Source: Cyclobacteriaceae bacterium (GTDB taxonomy: Bacteria > Bacteroidota > Bacteroidia > Cytophagales > Cyclobacteriaceae). From it: a stretch of DNA of 5,370 nt. A program made the position numbers and the translations under genes. The notes beneath the pieces were generated by a model. That model saw nothing but the letters and a program-made list of their open reading frames with translations. It was not told where the DNA came from and did no database searches. The stretch spans positions 1 through 5,370 of the forward strand of contig JAOUKG010000246.1 of assembly GCA_029882725.1 (NCBI GenBank). The letters are read 5' to 3'. Below, in pieces: positions 1 through 5,370 of this stretch (positions are counted from its first letter, which is position 1; every line of letters starts with the position of its first letter).

Positions 1-5
1 AAAAA

Positions 6-28
6 TAAACCCATGAGTAAACCCATGA
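6..28 (+). repeat. Tandem 11-bp direct repeat duplicating the start codon
   Basis: TAAACCCATGA occurs exactly at 6-16 and again at 18-28, a 12-bp period. Each copy contains an ATG (13 and 25) and the two are in frame, so the repeat supplies two possible starts for the small exported protein. The TAA at 6-8 in the first copy could also be the stop codon of a gene lying left of the window, but only a few bases of that gene would be visible. Function is unknown; a simple slippage duplication is the plain explanation. Confidence 0.7.
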
Positions 29-450
29 AATATTCTTCTTTATATAAAATCGGCCTGATGTTAGTGGTCTCCCTATCTTCTTATTTTGCAATGGCGCAGC
101 GTTCTGGAGGATGGGATCCAAATGAAATGATTGCCCGTGAAAAACAGAATCTTTATACTGAACTTACCGACCTTTCTAAAGACCAAAAAATGCTAATTGA
201 TGGTATTTACGATGAATATAGTTTGTCTTTTACTGAATTGCGTGAGGAGGTCAGGCAGTCGGGAAATTACCAGACTATGCGCCCAAAAATGGAAGCCTTA
301 ACGAAAGAAAAGGACGAACTAATGAGGGATGTTCTCAATGACGAACAATATGCAGTGTATGAGAATATTATTAATGACCGAAGACAACGTATGCAACAAA
401 ACCGTCCTGCCCGGGCCGATTCATTAAAAACCAAACCAAACCAAAAATAA
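13..450 (+). CDS. Small exported helical protein, Spy/CpxP-like (LTxxQ-type)
   Basis: A 145-residue protein of unproven function. Residues 1-28 look like a signal peptide: Lys-containing n-region, hydrophobic core around 13-26, and an AMA|Q cleavage site after Ala28. The mature part is highly charged and predicted mostly helical. It has two related short motifs, LSKDQ at 54-58 and LNDEQ at 108-112, each followed by an aromatic or hydrophobic helix. This pattern resembles the LTxxQ motif of periplasmic Spy/CpxP-type proteins, which act as chaperones or modulate envelope stress and metal sensing; the assignment here is by resemblance only. The C-terminus (about 122-145) is Arg/Gln/Lys-rich and probably disordered. 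Met1 and Met5 lie in two copies of a duplicated 11-bp segment, so the start is ambiguous; Met5 gives a more conventional signal peptide. No Shine-Dalgarno site is visible. The receptor gene begins 12 bp downstream, suggesting cotranscription. Confidence 0.8.
   Translation: MSKPMKYSSLYKIGLMLVVSLSSYFAMAQRSGGWDPNEMIAREKQNLYTELTDLSKDQKMLIDGIYDEYSLSFTELREEVRQSGNYQTMRPKMEALTKEKDELMRDVLNDEQYAVYENIINDRRQRMQQNRPARADSLKTKPNQK
431..445 (+). repeat. Three tandem CCAAA pentanucleotides at the end of the first gene
   Basis: CCAAA is repeated three times at 431-445, immediately before the TAA stop at 448-450. The unit is not a multiple of three, so gain or loss of a copy would change the last residues and the stop position of the small exported protein, close to the start of the receptor gene. 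Three copies are few and chance is a reasonable explanation. Confidence 0.55.
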
Positions 451-462
451 CCATCCATTTCG

Positions 463-3177
463 ATGAAAAAAGTACTCATATTAATGGCGGCACTTAGTGT
501 AGCCCAGATAGTAAATGCCCAAAATTTAAGTGCCAGTGGTACTCTTGTGGATGCCAGCGATGCTTCGACCATTGTGGGAGCAACTGTTTTGTTTGTCAAT
601 GTGAAAGACAGCACCCTCTCCAAATTCGGAACCAGTAATGAAAATGGTCAGTTTATAGTGCAAAAATTGGAAAAGGCCTTTTATCGAATAAACATAACAA
701 GTATGGGATACCTCCCCTACACCCGTGTTTTCAGAATGACTGAAACGGATGTGAATCTTGGAACAATTTCGCTGCAGCCCGATGTGAAAATGTTGCAGGA
801 GGTGGAGGTTAAAGGCGAAGTGATTGCCATGGAAATCAAAGGCGATACACTTCAATACAACGCTGATGCTTTTAAAGTAAATCCTGATGCTTCTACTAAA
901 GATCTTATTAGTAAAATGCCAGGTATTGAAGTGGATGCCTCTGGCGTTAAGGCCAATGGAGAGCAAATTCAGCAAGTACTCCTCGATGGTAAACGGTTTT
1001 TCGGACAAGATCCCCTCCTATCGTTAAATACCATACCCGCTGAGGTTGTTGATAAGGTAGAAGTGTTCGACCAGAGAAGTGAGCAATCTCAATTTACAGG
1101 TTTTGACGATGGAAATACTACCAAAACCATGAATGTGGTTACTAAAACCAATAAAAGAAACGGCCAATTCGGAAAAATATACGCCGGTGCAGGTACGCAA
1201 GGACTATACACTGCAGGCGGTAACTTTAATTCATACAAAGGAGATAAAAGAATTACCCTGATAGGAATGAGTAACAACAATAACCAGCAAAATTTCAGCA
1301 ATGAGGATCTTGCAGGAACCGGTGGTGGTGGCGGTGGTCCCAGGGGGAGATCAAGTAACCCGCTCATGACAGCCAACCAGTCAGGGATTACTTCCACAAA
1401 CTCTGTGGGTGCCAACTATACAGATAAATGGGGAAAAGCCATTACTGTAGAAAGCAGTTACTTTTTCAACCAAACTCAAAACAACAACAATCGATATACA
1501 AACAGGGAATCATTTTTGTCCAGTGAAACTCAATATTATGAAGAGACCAAAGAATCTTCAACCGATAATTTGAATCACCGGTTCAATGCACGCGTAACGT
1601 ATGATATAAATGACAATAACAAGTTGATTATACGCCCCCGGTTGAGTTTTCAGGATAACTTCAATCAAAATTACACATTGGGTACTACTACCAATAGCCT
1701 TAGTGAAATACTAAACCAAACCGAAAATAACCTCAATAATAATAACTTGGGGCTTAATTTAAATAATGAAATTACTTTTCAACATAAATTCGACAAATTG
1801 GGCCGTTCAATCTCTGTTGAAGTAAATACATTAATTGATAACACAAATCTGAAAAATAAGTATCAGGATCTTACTCTTGATTCACTGTCTGATTTTAAAA
1901 CCGACCAAATCAGGAATTCGATGGGTACTGCTGTTACTTTTACTGAACCCGTAGGCCGTACAGGACAAATATCAACTGCATATGAATTATCATATGGAAA
2001 AAGAGCTTCCGAGAAGAATACCTACATTGTAGACCCCTTAACCGATGGTCAGCGTTTTGAACCTATTCTTTCCAATCATTTTACCAGTGGGCAAACTACA
2101 CATGAACCTTCAGTTACGTATTCAAACAGAAGTTTTGGACGTTTTTTTAACATAGGTCTCGCATATCAACATGTGTCGCTTGACAATAAACAGTCTTTTC
2201 CTGTGGCAGATAACTTCAACAATAGCTTCAATAGCATTTTACCAACTGTTATGGGAAGAATTGAATTGGGGCCAGGCACCAATGCTTTTTTCAGATATGC
2301 AGCTCGCACCAATACGCCTTCGGTTAGTCAACTTCAAAATGTAATTGACAACACCAACCCCTTGTTTTGGTCAACAGGAAACCCTGATTTAGATCAAAAC
2401 TACAGACATGATCTGTTTATAAGAATTGGAAAAAACAATGTCGAAAAAAATAGAAGCTTGTCTAACTTTATCCGTGTTCAATATTCCAACAACCAAATAG
2501 TAAACAGCACCCAGGTGATGGCCCAGGATTCAACTTTTGCAACGGGTTTGATTTTACCACGTGGTGGTCAGCTTTCCCAACCGGTAAATATGGAAGGATA
2601 CTTTAATATTGGCGACAACCTTACTTATAGTTTTAATGTTGAAAAACTAAAGTCTAAAATCAATACAAGTGTTGGAGCTTCATTTCAAAATAATCCAGGG
2701 CTAACCAATGAAGAAAACAACTTTGCCCGTACCTACGGTATCAACGGCCGATTGTCTTTTATAAGTAATATCAGTGAAAAAGTTGATTTTAGTATAGCGT
2801 ATATCCCCGGTTATAATTCAGTAATCAACACTATTCAACGCAATAGAGACAGTAAGTATATCAGTCAGACAATTTCAGGAAATGTAAACCTGATATTTGG
2901 AAAAGGGTTCGTATTTAGAAGTACCATCGATTATCAGAACTACAATGGTGTAAGTGATGCTTTTAATATTGAATACACGCTATGGAATATGGCCCTTGCC
3001 AAAAAATTCCTGAAAAACGACGCCGGCGAACTTGAATTGTCTGTTTTTGACCTTTTGAAACAAAATCAGGCTATTTCGCAAACAGTTTCCACAAATTATT
3101 TGGAAGAAACAGTAACACAAGTGCTCCAACAATATTTTTTGTTGAAGTTTACTTATAACTTCAGGAAATTTAAATAA
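463..3177 (+). CDS. Outer-membrane beta-barrel protein, TonB-dependent-receptor-like
   Basis: A complete 904-residue outer-membrane protein. Residues 1-19 are a signal peptide with a VNA|Q cleavage site. Residues 22-106 fit a carboxypeptidase-regulatory-like beta-sandwich (GTLVDASD, VGATV, TSNENGQF, YRINITSMGY). Residues 111-230 resemble a receptor plug: EVEVKGE, then DLISKMPGIEVD, then QVLLDGKRFFGQDP, ending with TGFDDGNTTKTMNVVTK. The rest (about 235-904) alternates aromatic-rich strands with polar loops, as in the outer-membrane beta-barrel family common in Bacteroidota, and ends in an aromatic final strand (FLLKFTYNFRKFK). A six-glycine run at 287-292 and Asn-rich stretches near 271-274, 340-343 and 422-437 probably lie in loops. 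No clear TonB box was identified and no SusD-like gene follows, so the substrate is unknown and transport itself is unproven. The start has no Shine-Dalgarno site, but the signal peptide fixes it well. Confidence 0.92.
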   Translation: MKKVLILMAALSVAQIVNAQNLSASGTLVDASDASTIVGATVLFVNVKDSTLSKFGTSNENGQFIVQKLEKAFYRINITSMGYLPYTRVFRMTETDVNLGTISLQPDVKMLQEVEVKGEVIAMEIKGDTLQYNADAFKVNPDASTKDLISKMPGIEVDASGVKANGEQIQQVLLDGKRFFGQDPLLSLNTIPAEVVDKVEVFDQRSEQSQFTGFDDGNTTKTMNVVTKTNKRNGQFGKIYAGAGTQGLYTAGGNFNSYKGDKRITLIGMSNNNNQQNFSNEDLAGTGGGGGGPRGRSSNPLMTANQSGITSTNSVGANYTDKWGKAITVESSYFFNQTQNNNNRYTNRESFLSSETQYYEETKESSTDNLNHRFNARVTYDINDNNKLIIRPRLSFQDNFNQNYTLGTTTNSLSEILNQTENNLNNNNLGLNLNNEITFQHKFDKLGRSISVEVNTLIDNTNLKNKYQDLTLDSLSDFKTDQIRNSMGTAVTFTEPVGRTGQISTAYELSYGKRASEKNTYIVDPLTDGQRFEPILSNHFTSGQTTHEPSVTYSNRSFGRFFNIGLAYQHVSLDNKQSFPVADNFNNSFNSILPTVMGRIELGPGTNAFFRYAARTNTPSVSQLQNVIDNTNPLFWSTGNPDLDQNYRHDLFIRIGKNNVEKNRSLSNFIRVQYSNNQIVNSTQVMAQDSTFATGLILPRGGQLSQPVNMEGYFNIGDNLTYSFNVEKLKSKINTSVGASFQNNPGLTNEENNFARTYGINGRLSFISNISEKVDFSIAYIPGYNSVINTIQRNRDSKYISQTISGNVNLIFGKGFVFRSTIDYQNYNGVSDAFNIEYTLWNMALAKKFLKNDAGELELSVFDLLKQNQAISQTVSTNYLEETVTQVLQQYFLLKFTYNFRKFK

Positions 3178-3241
3178 ACTGTGTCGGCAAAGGATTGTGA
3201 ACAGATAAAACAATCCAACGTATTAAATAAACAGAATTTAT
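3178..3241 (+). other. 64-bp gap between receptor and kinase genes
   Basis: This is the longest gap in the plus-strand cluster. It holds a perfect 7-bp inverted repeat (3192-3216) and an A+T-rich stretch before the kinase start. AACAGA appears at 3200-3205 and again at 3230-3235, a 30-bp period, which may be chance. I found no convincing Bacteroidota-type promoter (TTG near -33 with TAnnTTTG near -7) and no Shine-Dalgarno site. Confidence 0.6.
3192..3216. promoter_or_regulatory. Perfect 7-bp inverted repeat, possible operator or attenuating hairpin
   Basis: GGATTGT at 3192-3198 is exactly complementary to ACAATCC at 3210-3216, with an 11-base A-rich spacer. It starts 14 bases after the receptor stop codon and ends 25 bases before the kinase start. 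In RNA it would form a modest hairpin; in DNA it could be a dyad operator. No T-run follows, so it is not a classical intrinsic terminator. It could lower readthrough from receptor to kinase or protect the upstream message end. The repeat is seen directly; the role is inferred. Confidence 0.4.
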
Positions 3242-4288
3242 ATGCTAGCATTAAAACGTAAAACGGTAATTCAATGGGTGCTATGGTTGGCCTATTTTGT
3301 GCTGATTTACGCTCTATACAGTGCCCGACTCACTACCGGAGATTCAATTCTGGTGGCTGCTATAATCTTTATCTTCCATTTTGGACTGTTTCACTTCAAT
3401 TACAGTTTGTTGATGCCTCAGTTTTATTTCAACAACAAACGGGTTTTGTATTTCACTTTGATAATACTGGGTTTGGTGGTAGTTGTTATTTTGGGAAAGT
3501 TGGTAATCGATTATTTTTACGAAATGGAATTTGCCCGTCAGGGTATTGAAAACCGAAAGTTTAACAGACCTACAAAAAGTGTGTCTTTTATGATTTTCAG
3601 AATTCTACCTATATTATTTCCTGCCATAACAGTGGTTTTCGTGTCTTCTATTTTACGGTCTTCGGAAATGATTTCCCGTAAGGAAAAAGAAATGTCGCAA
3701 CTTCAGGCCGAAAATCTAAATGCAGAATTGAAAATGCTTCGATCTCAGATTAATCCTCATTTCCTTTTCAATGCATTGAACAATATCTACTCCATGGCCA
3801 TAGACAATGCATCCAACACGGCCGATGTAATATTGAAATTCAGCCAAATGATGCGCTATATGATCTACGAGTCGAATGTAGACAAAGTGCCCCTAAACAG
3901 TGAAATTGAATTTTTAAGAAATTACATCGATATCCATAAATTGAAGGATGAAAAAATTGAAAATATTAAATTTCAATATGTTGAAAGTGAATTGGGAATA
4001 AGCCCCATGATTTTATTGCCTTTCGTTGAAAATGCCTTTAAACACAGTCAAATAGAAGATATTCAAAAAGGTTGGATTGATATTTTTTTAGATTTGGACG
4101 CCTCAAAATTAACTTTTAAGGTGAGCAACAGCAAACCTCCCACAAGTACACAAAAAGATAAAACGGGAGGCATTGGTATTGAAAATGTAAAGAAAAGGTT
4201 AAAATTGCTCTATCCGGATAAACACCAGTTGATTTTCAACGAAGATAACGAGAAATTTGAGGTGTCTCTGGAAATTCTTCTGACATAA
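3242..4288 (+). CDS. LytS-type sensor histidine kinase, four-helix membrane domain
   Basis: A 348-residue kinase expected to autophosphorylate on histidine and pass phosphate to the adjacent regulator. Four hydrophobic segments lie at about 11-27, 36-57, 69-91 and 116-138. Basic residues at the N-terminus and at 65-67 fit both ends inside the cell, leaving short outside loops (about 28-35 and 92-115) and no separate sensor domain. A charged, coiled-coil-like linker (141-168) leads to the His_kinase box QINPHFLFNALNNI, with phospho-acceptor His173. The ATPase part shows an N-box LLPFVENAFKH (Asn264) and a glycine box GGIGIENVKKRL (309-320), as in compact LytS/YehU-type kinases. All expected catalytic motifs are present. 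The gene ends directly against the regulator (TAA then ATG with no gap). The stimulus is unknown; neighbouring envelope genes suggest an envelope-related cue. Confidence 0.95.
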   Translation: MLALKRKTVIQWVLWLAYFVLIYALYSARLTTGDSILVAAIIFIFHFGLFHFNYSLLMPQFYFNNKRVLYFTLIILGLVVVVILGKLVIDYFYEMEFARQGIENRKFNRPTKSVSFMIFRILPILFPAITVVFVSSILRSSEMISRKEKEMSQLQAENLNAELKMLRSQINPHFLFNALNNIYSMAIDNASNTADVILKFSQMMRYMIYESNVDKVPLNSEIEFLRNYIDIHKLKDEKIENIKFQYVESELGISPMILLPFVENAFKHSQIEDIQKGWIDIFLDLDASKLTFKVSNSKPPTSTQKDKTGGIGIENVKKRLKLLYPDKHQLIFNEDNEKFEVSLEILLT

Positions 4289-4981
4289 ATGAAAAAAATA
4301 CGCTGTGCCATAATAGATGATGAGCAACCTGCCAGAAAGCTGGTGCAAAATTTTGCATTAAAAACCGGAATACTGGAAGTTATAGGTGAATTCAGAAACC
4401 CGTTGGAAGCCATGCCTCTGATTATCAATGAAGAAATAGATCTTTTATTCCTGGATATTCAAATGCCCGAAATGAAGGGAACTGAATTTCTGAAATCATT
4501 GGATAAACGGCCAATGGTCATACTTACTACGGCATACGATGAATATGCGCTTGAAGGTTTTAACCTGGATGTGGTAGATTATTTGCTGAAACCTTTCAGT
4601 TTTGAACGATTCTTAAAAGCGGTGAATAAGGTTTCTTCCCGATTATCCAAACATGGAAACAATCAACCTGAAGAAGAAATACTTTCTATTCAGGCCGATC
4701 ATAAAACCTATAAATTACCCGTAAAAGACATTCTTTACATTGAAGGCCTCAAAGAGTATGTATCGTATTATACCCTTGACGGGAAAAGGATTGTAGCATT
4801 ACAAAGTTTAAAAGATCTTGAAACTTCACTATCGGAGGAGTTTTTCCTAAGAGTTCATAAATCGTATATCATACAGAAGAAACACATTAAATATTACGAT
4901 AGTAACTCTGTAATGATTCACAATAAACTTATTCCTATTGGCGGAAGTTATAAAGAAAATGTACTGCGGGTATTGGGTTGA
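4289..4981 (+). CDS. LytTR-family response regulator
   Basis: A 230-residue DNA-binding response regulator, the evident partner of the kinase immediately upstream. The receiver domain (about 4-118) has the acidic pair Asp10-Asp11, phospho-acceptor Asp56 in LFLDIQMPEMKG, Thr81 in ILTTAYDEYAL, and Lys101 in DYLLKPF, so phosphorylation should be functional. A short polar linker (119-129) leads to a LytTR DNA-binding domain (about 130-229), recognised from VKDILYIEGLKEYVSYY, the FLRVHKSYIIQ segment and the terminal IPIGGSYKENVL. LytTR regulators bind DNA through a beta-fold rather than helix-turn-helix, usually at paired direct repeats; I found no convincing pair in this window, so targets are unknown. 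The start codon abuts the kinase stop codon, which implies translational coupling and fixed stoichiometry. Length is typical for the family. Confidence 0.96.
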   Translation: MKKIRCAIIDDEQPARKLVQNFALKTGILEVIGEFRNPLEAMPLIINEEIDLLFLDIQMPEMKGTEFLKSLDKRPMVILTTAYDEYALEGFNLDVVDYLLKPFSFERFLKAVNKVSSRLSKHGNNQPEEEILSIQADHKTYKLPVKDILYIEGLKEYVSYYTLDGKRIVALQSLKDLETSLSEEFFLRVHKSYIIQKKHIKYYDSNSVMIHNKLIPIGGSYKENVLRVLG

Positions 4982-5001
4982 TTGCAATAAATTCCAACGA
5001 A

Positions 5002-5013
5002 GCGGAGTTCCGC
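5002..5013. terminator. Small GC-rich hairpin between convergent genes, possible bidirectional terminator
   Basis: GCGG (5002-5005) pairs with CCGC (5010-5013) around a four-base AGTT loop. It sits in the 37-bp gap between the stop codons of the regulator (plus) and the helicase (minus), where a shared terminator would be expected. The stem is only 4 bp. The plus-strand downstream sequence is merely T-rich (interrupted T-runs from 5022), and the minus strand lacks a strong U-run, so termination is plausible but weakly supported. Confidence 0.35.
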
Positions 5014-5018
5014 ATCAA

Positions 5019-5370
5019 TTAATCTTTCTTTCTGAAAGTCCTTTTTTTATCACCACCGTCTTTACTCCAGCTTTTTTTCTTGTTGCCGAATTTTTTCTTG
5101 CCAAATTTCTTATCCCCACCACCCGATGGTCTTGACTTTGAAGTGAATTCAGGTCCTTCTCCTATATCACCAGGATGATTTCTTACCTTTTCAAGTTCTC
5201 GTTCTATAAGCTGCTCTATGCGTACCACTTTATACTGATCCTGTGGATTTACAAATGTATAGGCAACGCCAGATGATTTGGCCCTGGCCGTACGACCTAT
5301 TCTGTGAACATAATCTTCGGGATCGTCGGGCACGTCATAGTTTACGACTAAATCGACGTTCTCAACATCT
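5019..5370 (-). CDS. DEAD-box RNA helicase, C-terminal part (start outside window)
   Basis: The visible 116 or so residues are the end of a superfamily 2 DEAD-box ATP-dependent RNA helicase, probably RhlE-like. The frame is open from the right edge and contains the end of the motif V region (DVENVDLVVNYD), then PEDYVHRIGRTARA, which holds motif VI with its ATP-contacting arginines. SGVAYTFVNPQDQ and IEQLIERELEK follow, as at the end of the second RecA-like domain. The last 45 or so residues form a low-complexity basic tail rich in Lys and Gly with KKFG repeats, typical of RNA-binding extensions in these helicases. The internal GTG at 5333-5331 lies within the conserved fold and is not the start. 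Such enzymes remodel RNA in ribosome assembly, mRNA decay or cold adaptation; which applies here cannot be told. It converges on the two-component genes and is likely a separate transcript. Confidence 0.93.
   Translation of the reverse strand, partial: DVENVDLVVNYDVPDDPEDYVHRIGRTARAKSSGVAYTFVNPQDQYKVVRIEQLIERELEKVRNHPGDIGEGPEFTSKSRPSGGGDKKFGKKKFGNKKKSWSKDGGDKKRTFRKKD

Noticed and set aside
267..1008. Minus-strand open frames at 267-623 and 526-1008
   Set aside because: They lie opposite the small exported protein and the receptor, both of which have clear signal peptides and domains. The reverse translations show no recognisable domain.
1089..1415. Minus-strand open frame with a proline run
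   Set aside because: The proline run is simply the complement of the glycine codons in the receptor; no independent support.
463..3177. SusC of a polysaccharide-utilisation locus
   Set aside because: No SusD-like gene, glycoside hydrolase or hybrid two-component sensor is adjacent within the window, and the plug/barrel motifs fit a different barrel group better.
2980..3213. Minus-strand open frame across the receptor end
   Set aside because: It overlaps the well-supported C-terminal barrel strand and has a Phe/Leu/Cys-rich composition typical of antisense frames.
3178..3241. LytTR-type direct-repeat operator
   Set aside because: Several GTT-centred words occur on the minus strand, but none forms a pair with the usual spacing of about 21-22 bp between repeat starts.
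3274..3549. Second plus-strand frame inside the kinase gene
   Set aside because: It overlaps the kinase membrane helices in another frame; the kinase frame has all family motifs.
4210..4428. Minus-strand open frame across the kinase/regulator junction
   Set aside because: It is opposite the conserved kinase end and receiver start; no recognisable product.
5042..5078. Programmed frameshifting at the A7 runs in the helicase tail
   Set aside because: Both runs begin at a codon boundary, so they do not match the usual X_XXY_YYZ phase for -1 frameshifting, and no stimulating structure was seen.
4938..5135. Plus-strand frame overlapping the regulator end and helicase tail
   Set aside because: Its Phe-rich second half is the complement of the helicase lysine codons; no start signal or domain.

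Overview
The window reads as chromosomal DNA of a Bacteroidota bacterium. Four things support this. The DNA is A+T rich. None of the plus-strand genes has a clear purine-rich Shine-Dalgarno site. Both secreted proteins have signal peptides ending in Ala|Gln. The large outer-membrane receptor belongs to a type (carboxypeptidase-regulatory-like domain, plug, beta-barrel) that is abundant in this phylum. The genus cannot be determined from the sequence.

Layout: positions 13-4981 hold four tightly packed plus-strand genes. They are a small exported helical protein with Spy/CpxP-like LTxxQ-type motifs (13-450), a 904-residue outer-membrane beta-barrel protein (463-3177), a LytS-type membrane histidine kinase (3242-4288) and a LytTR-type response regulator (4289-4981). 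The gaps are 12, 64 and 0 bp. The 64-bp gap carries a 7-bp perfect inverted repeat and is the only place in the cluster with obvious room for internal control. A 37-bp convergent gap follows, containing a small GC-rich hairpin. The minus strand from 5370 to 5019 then encodes the C-terminal end of a DEAD-box RNA helicase with a lysine-rich tail; its start lies outside the window.

Working model (inference): the first four genes form an envelope module. The periplasmic helical protein and the outer-membrane barrel would act at the cell surface, and the kinase/regulator pair would control their expression or respond to envelope state. The kinase has four predicted membrane helices and no sizeable extracytoplasmic domain, so any signal is probably read within the membrane or passed on by a partner. 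No SusD-like partner follows the receptor, so this is not a SusC/SusD glycan-uptake pair. The helicase is convergent and probably unrelated in function.

No RNA genes, mobile elements or CRISPR arrays were seen. No stretch over 300 bases lacks a gene. The individual protein families are known; the least explained aspects are their combination and the small repeats at gene boundaries.
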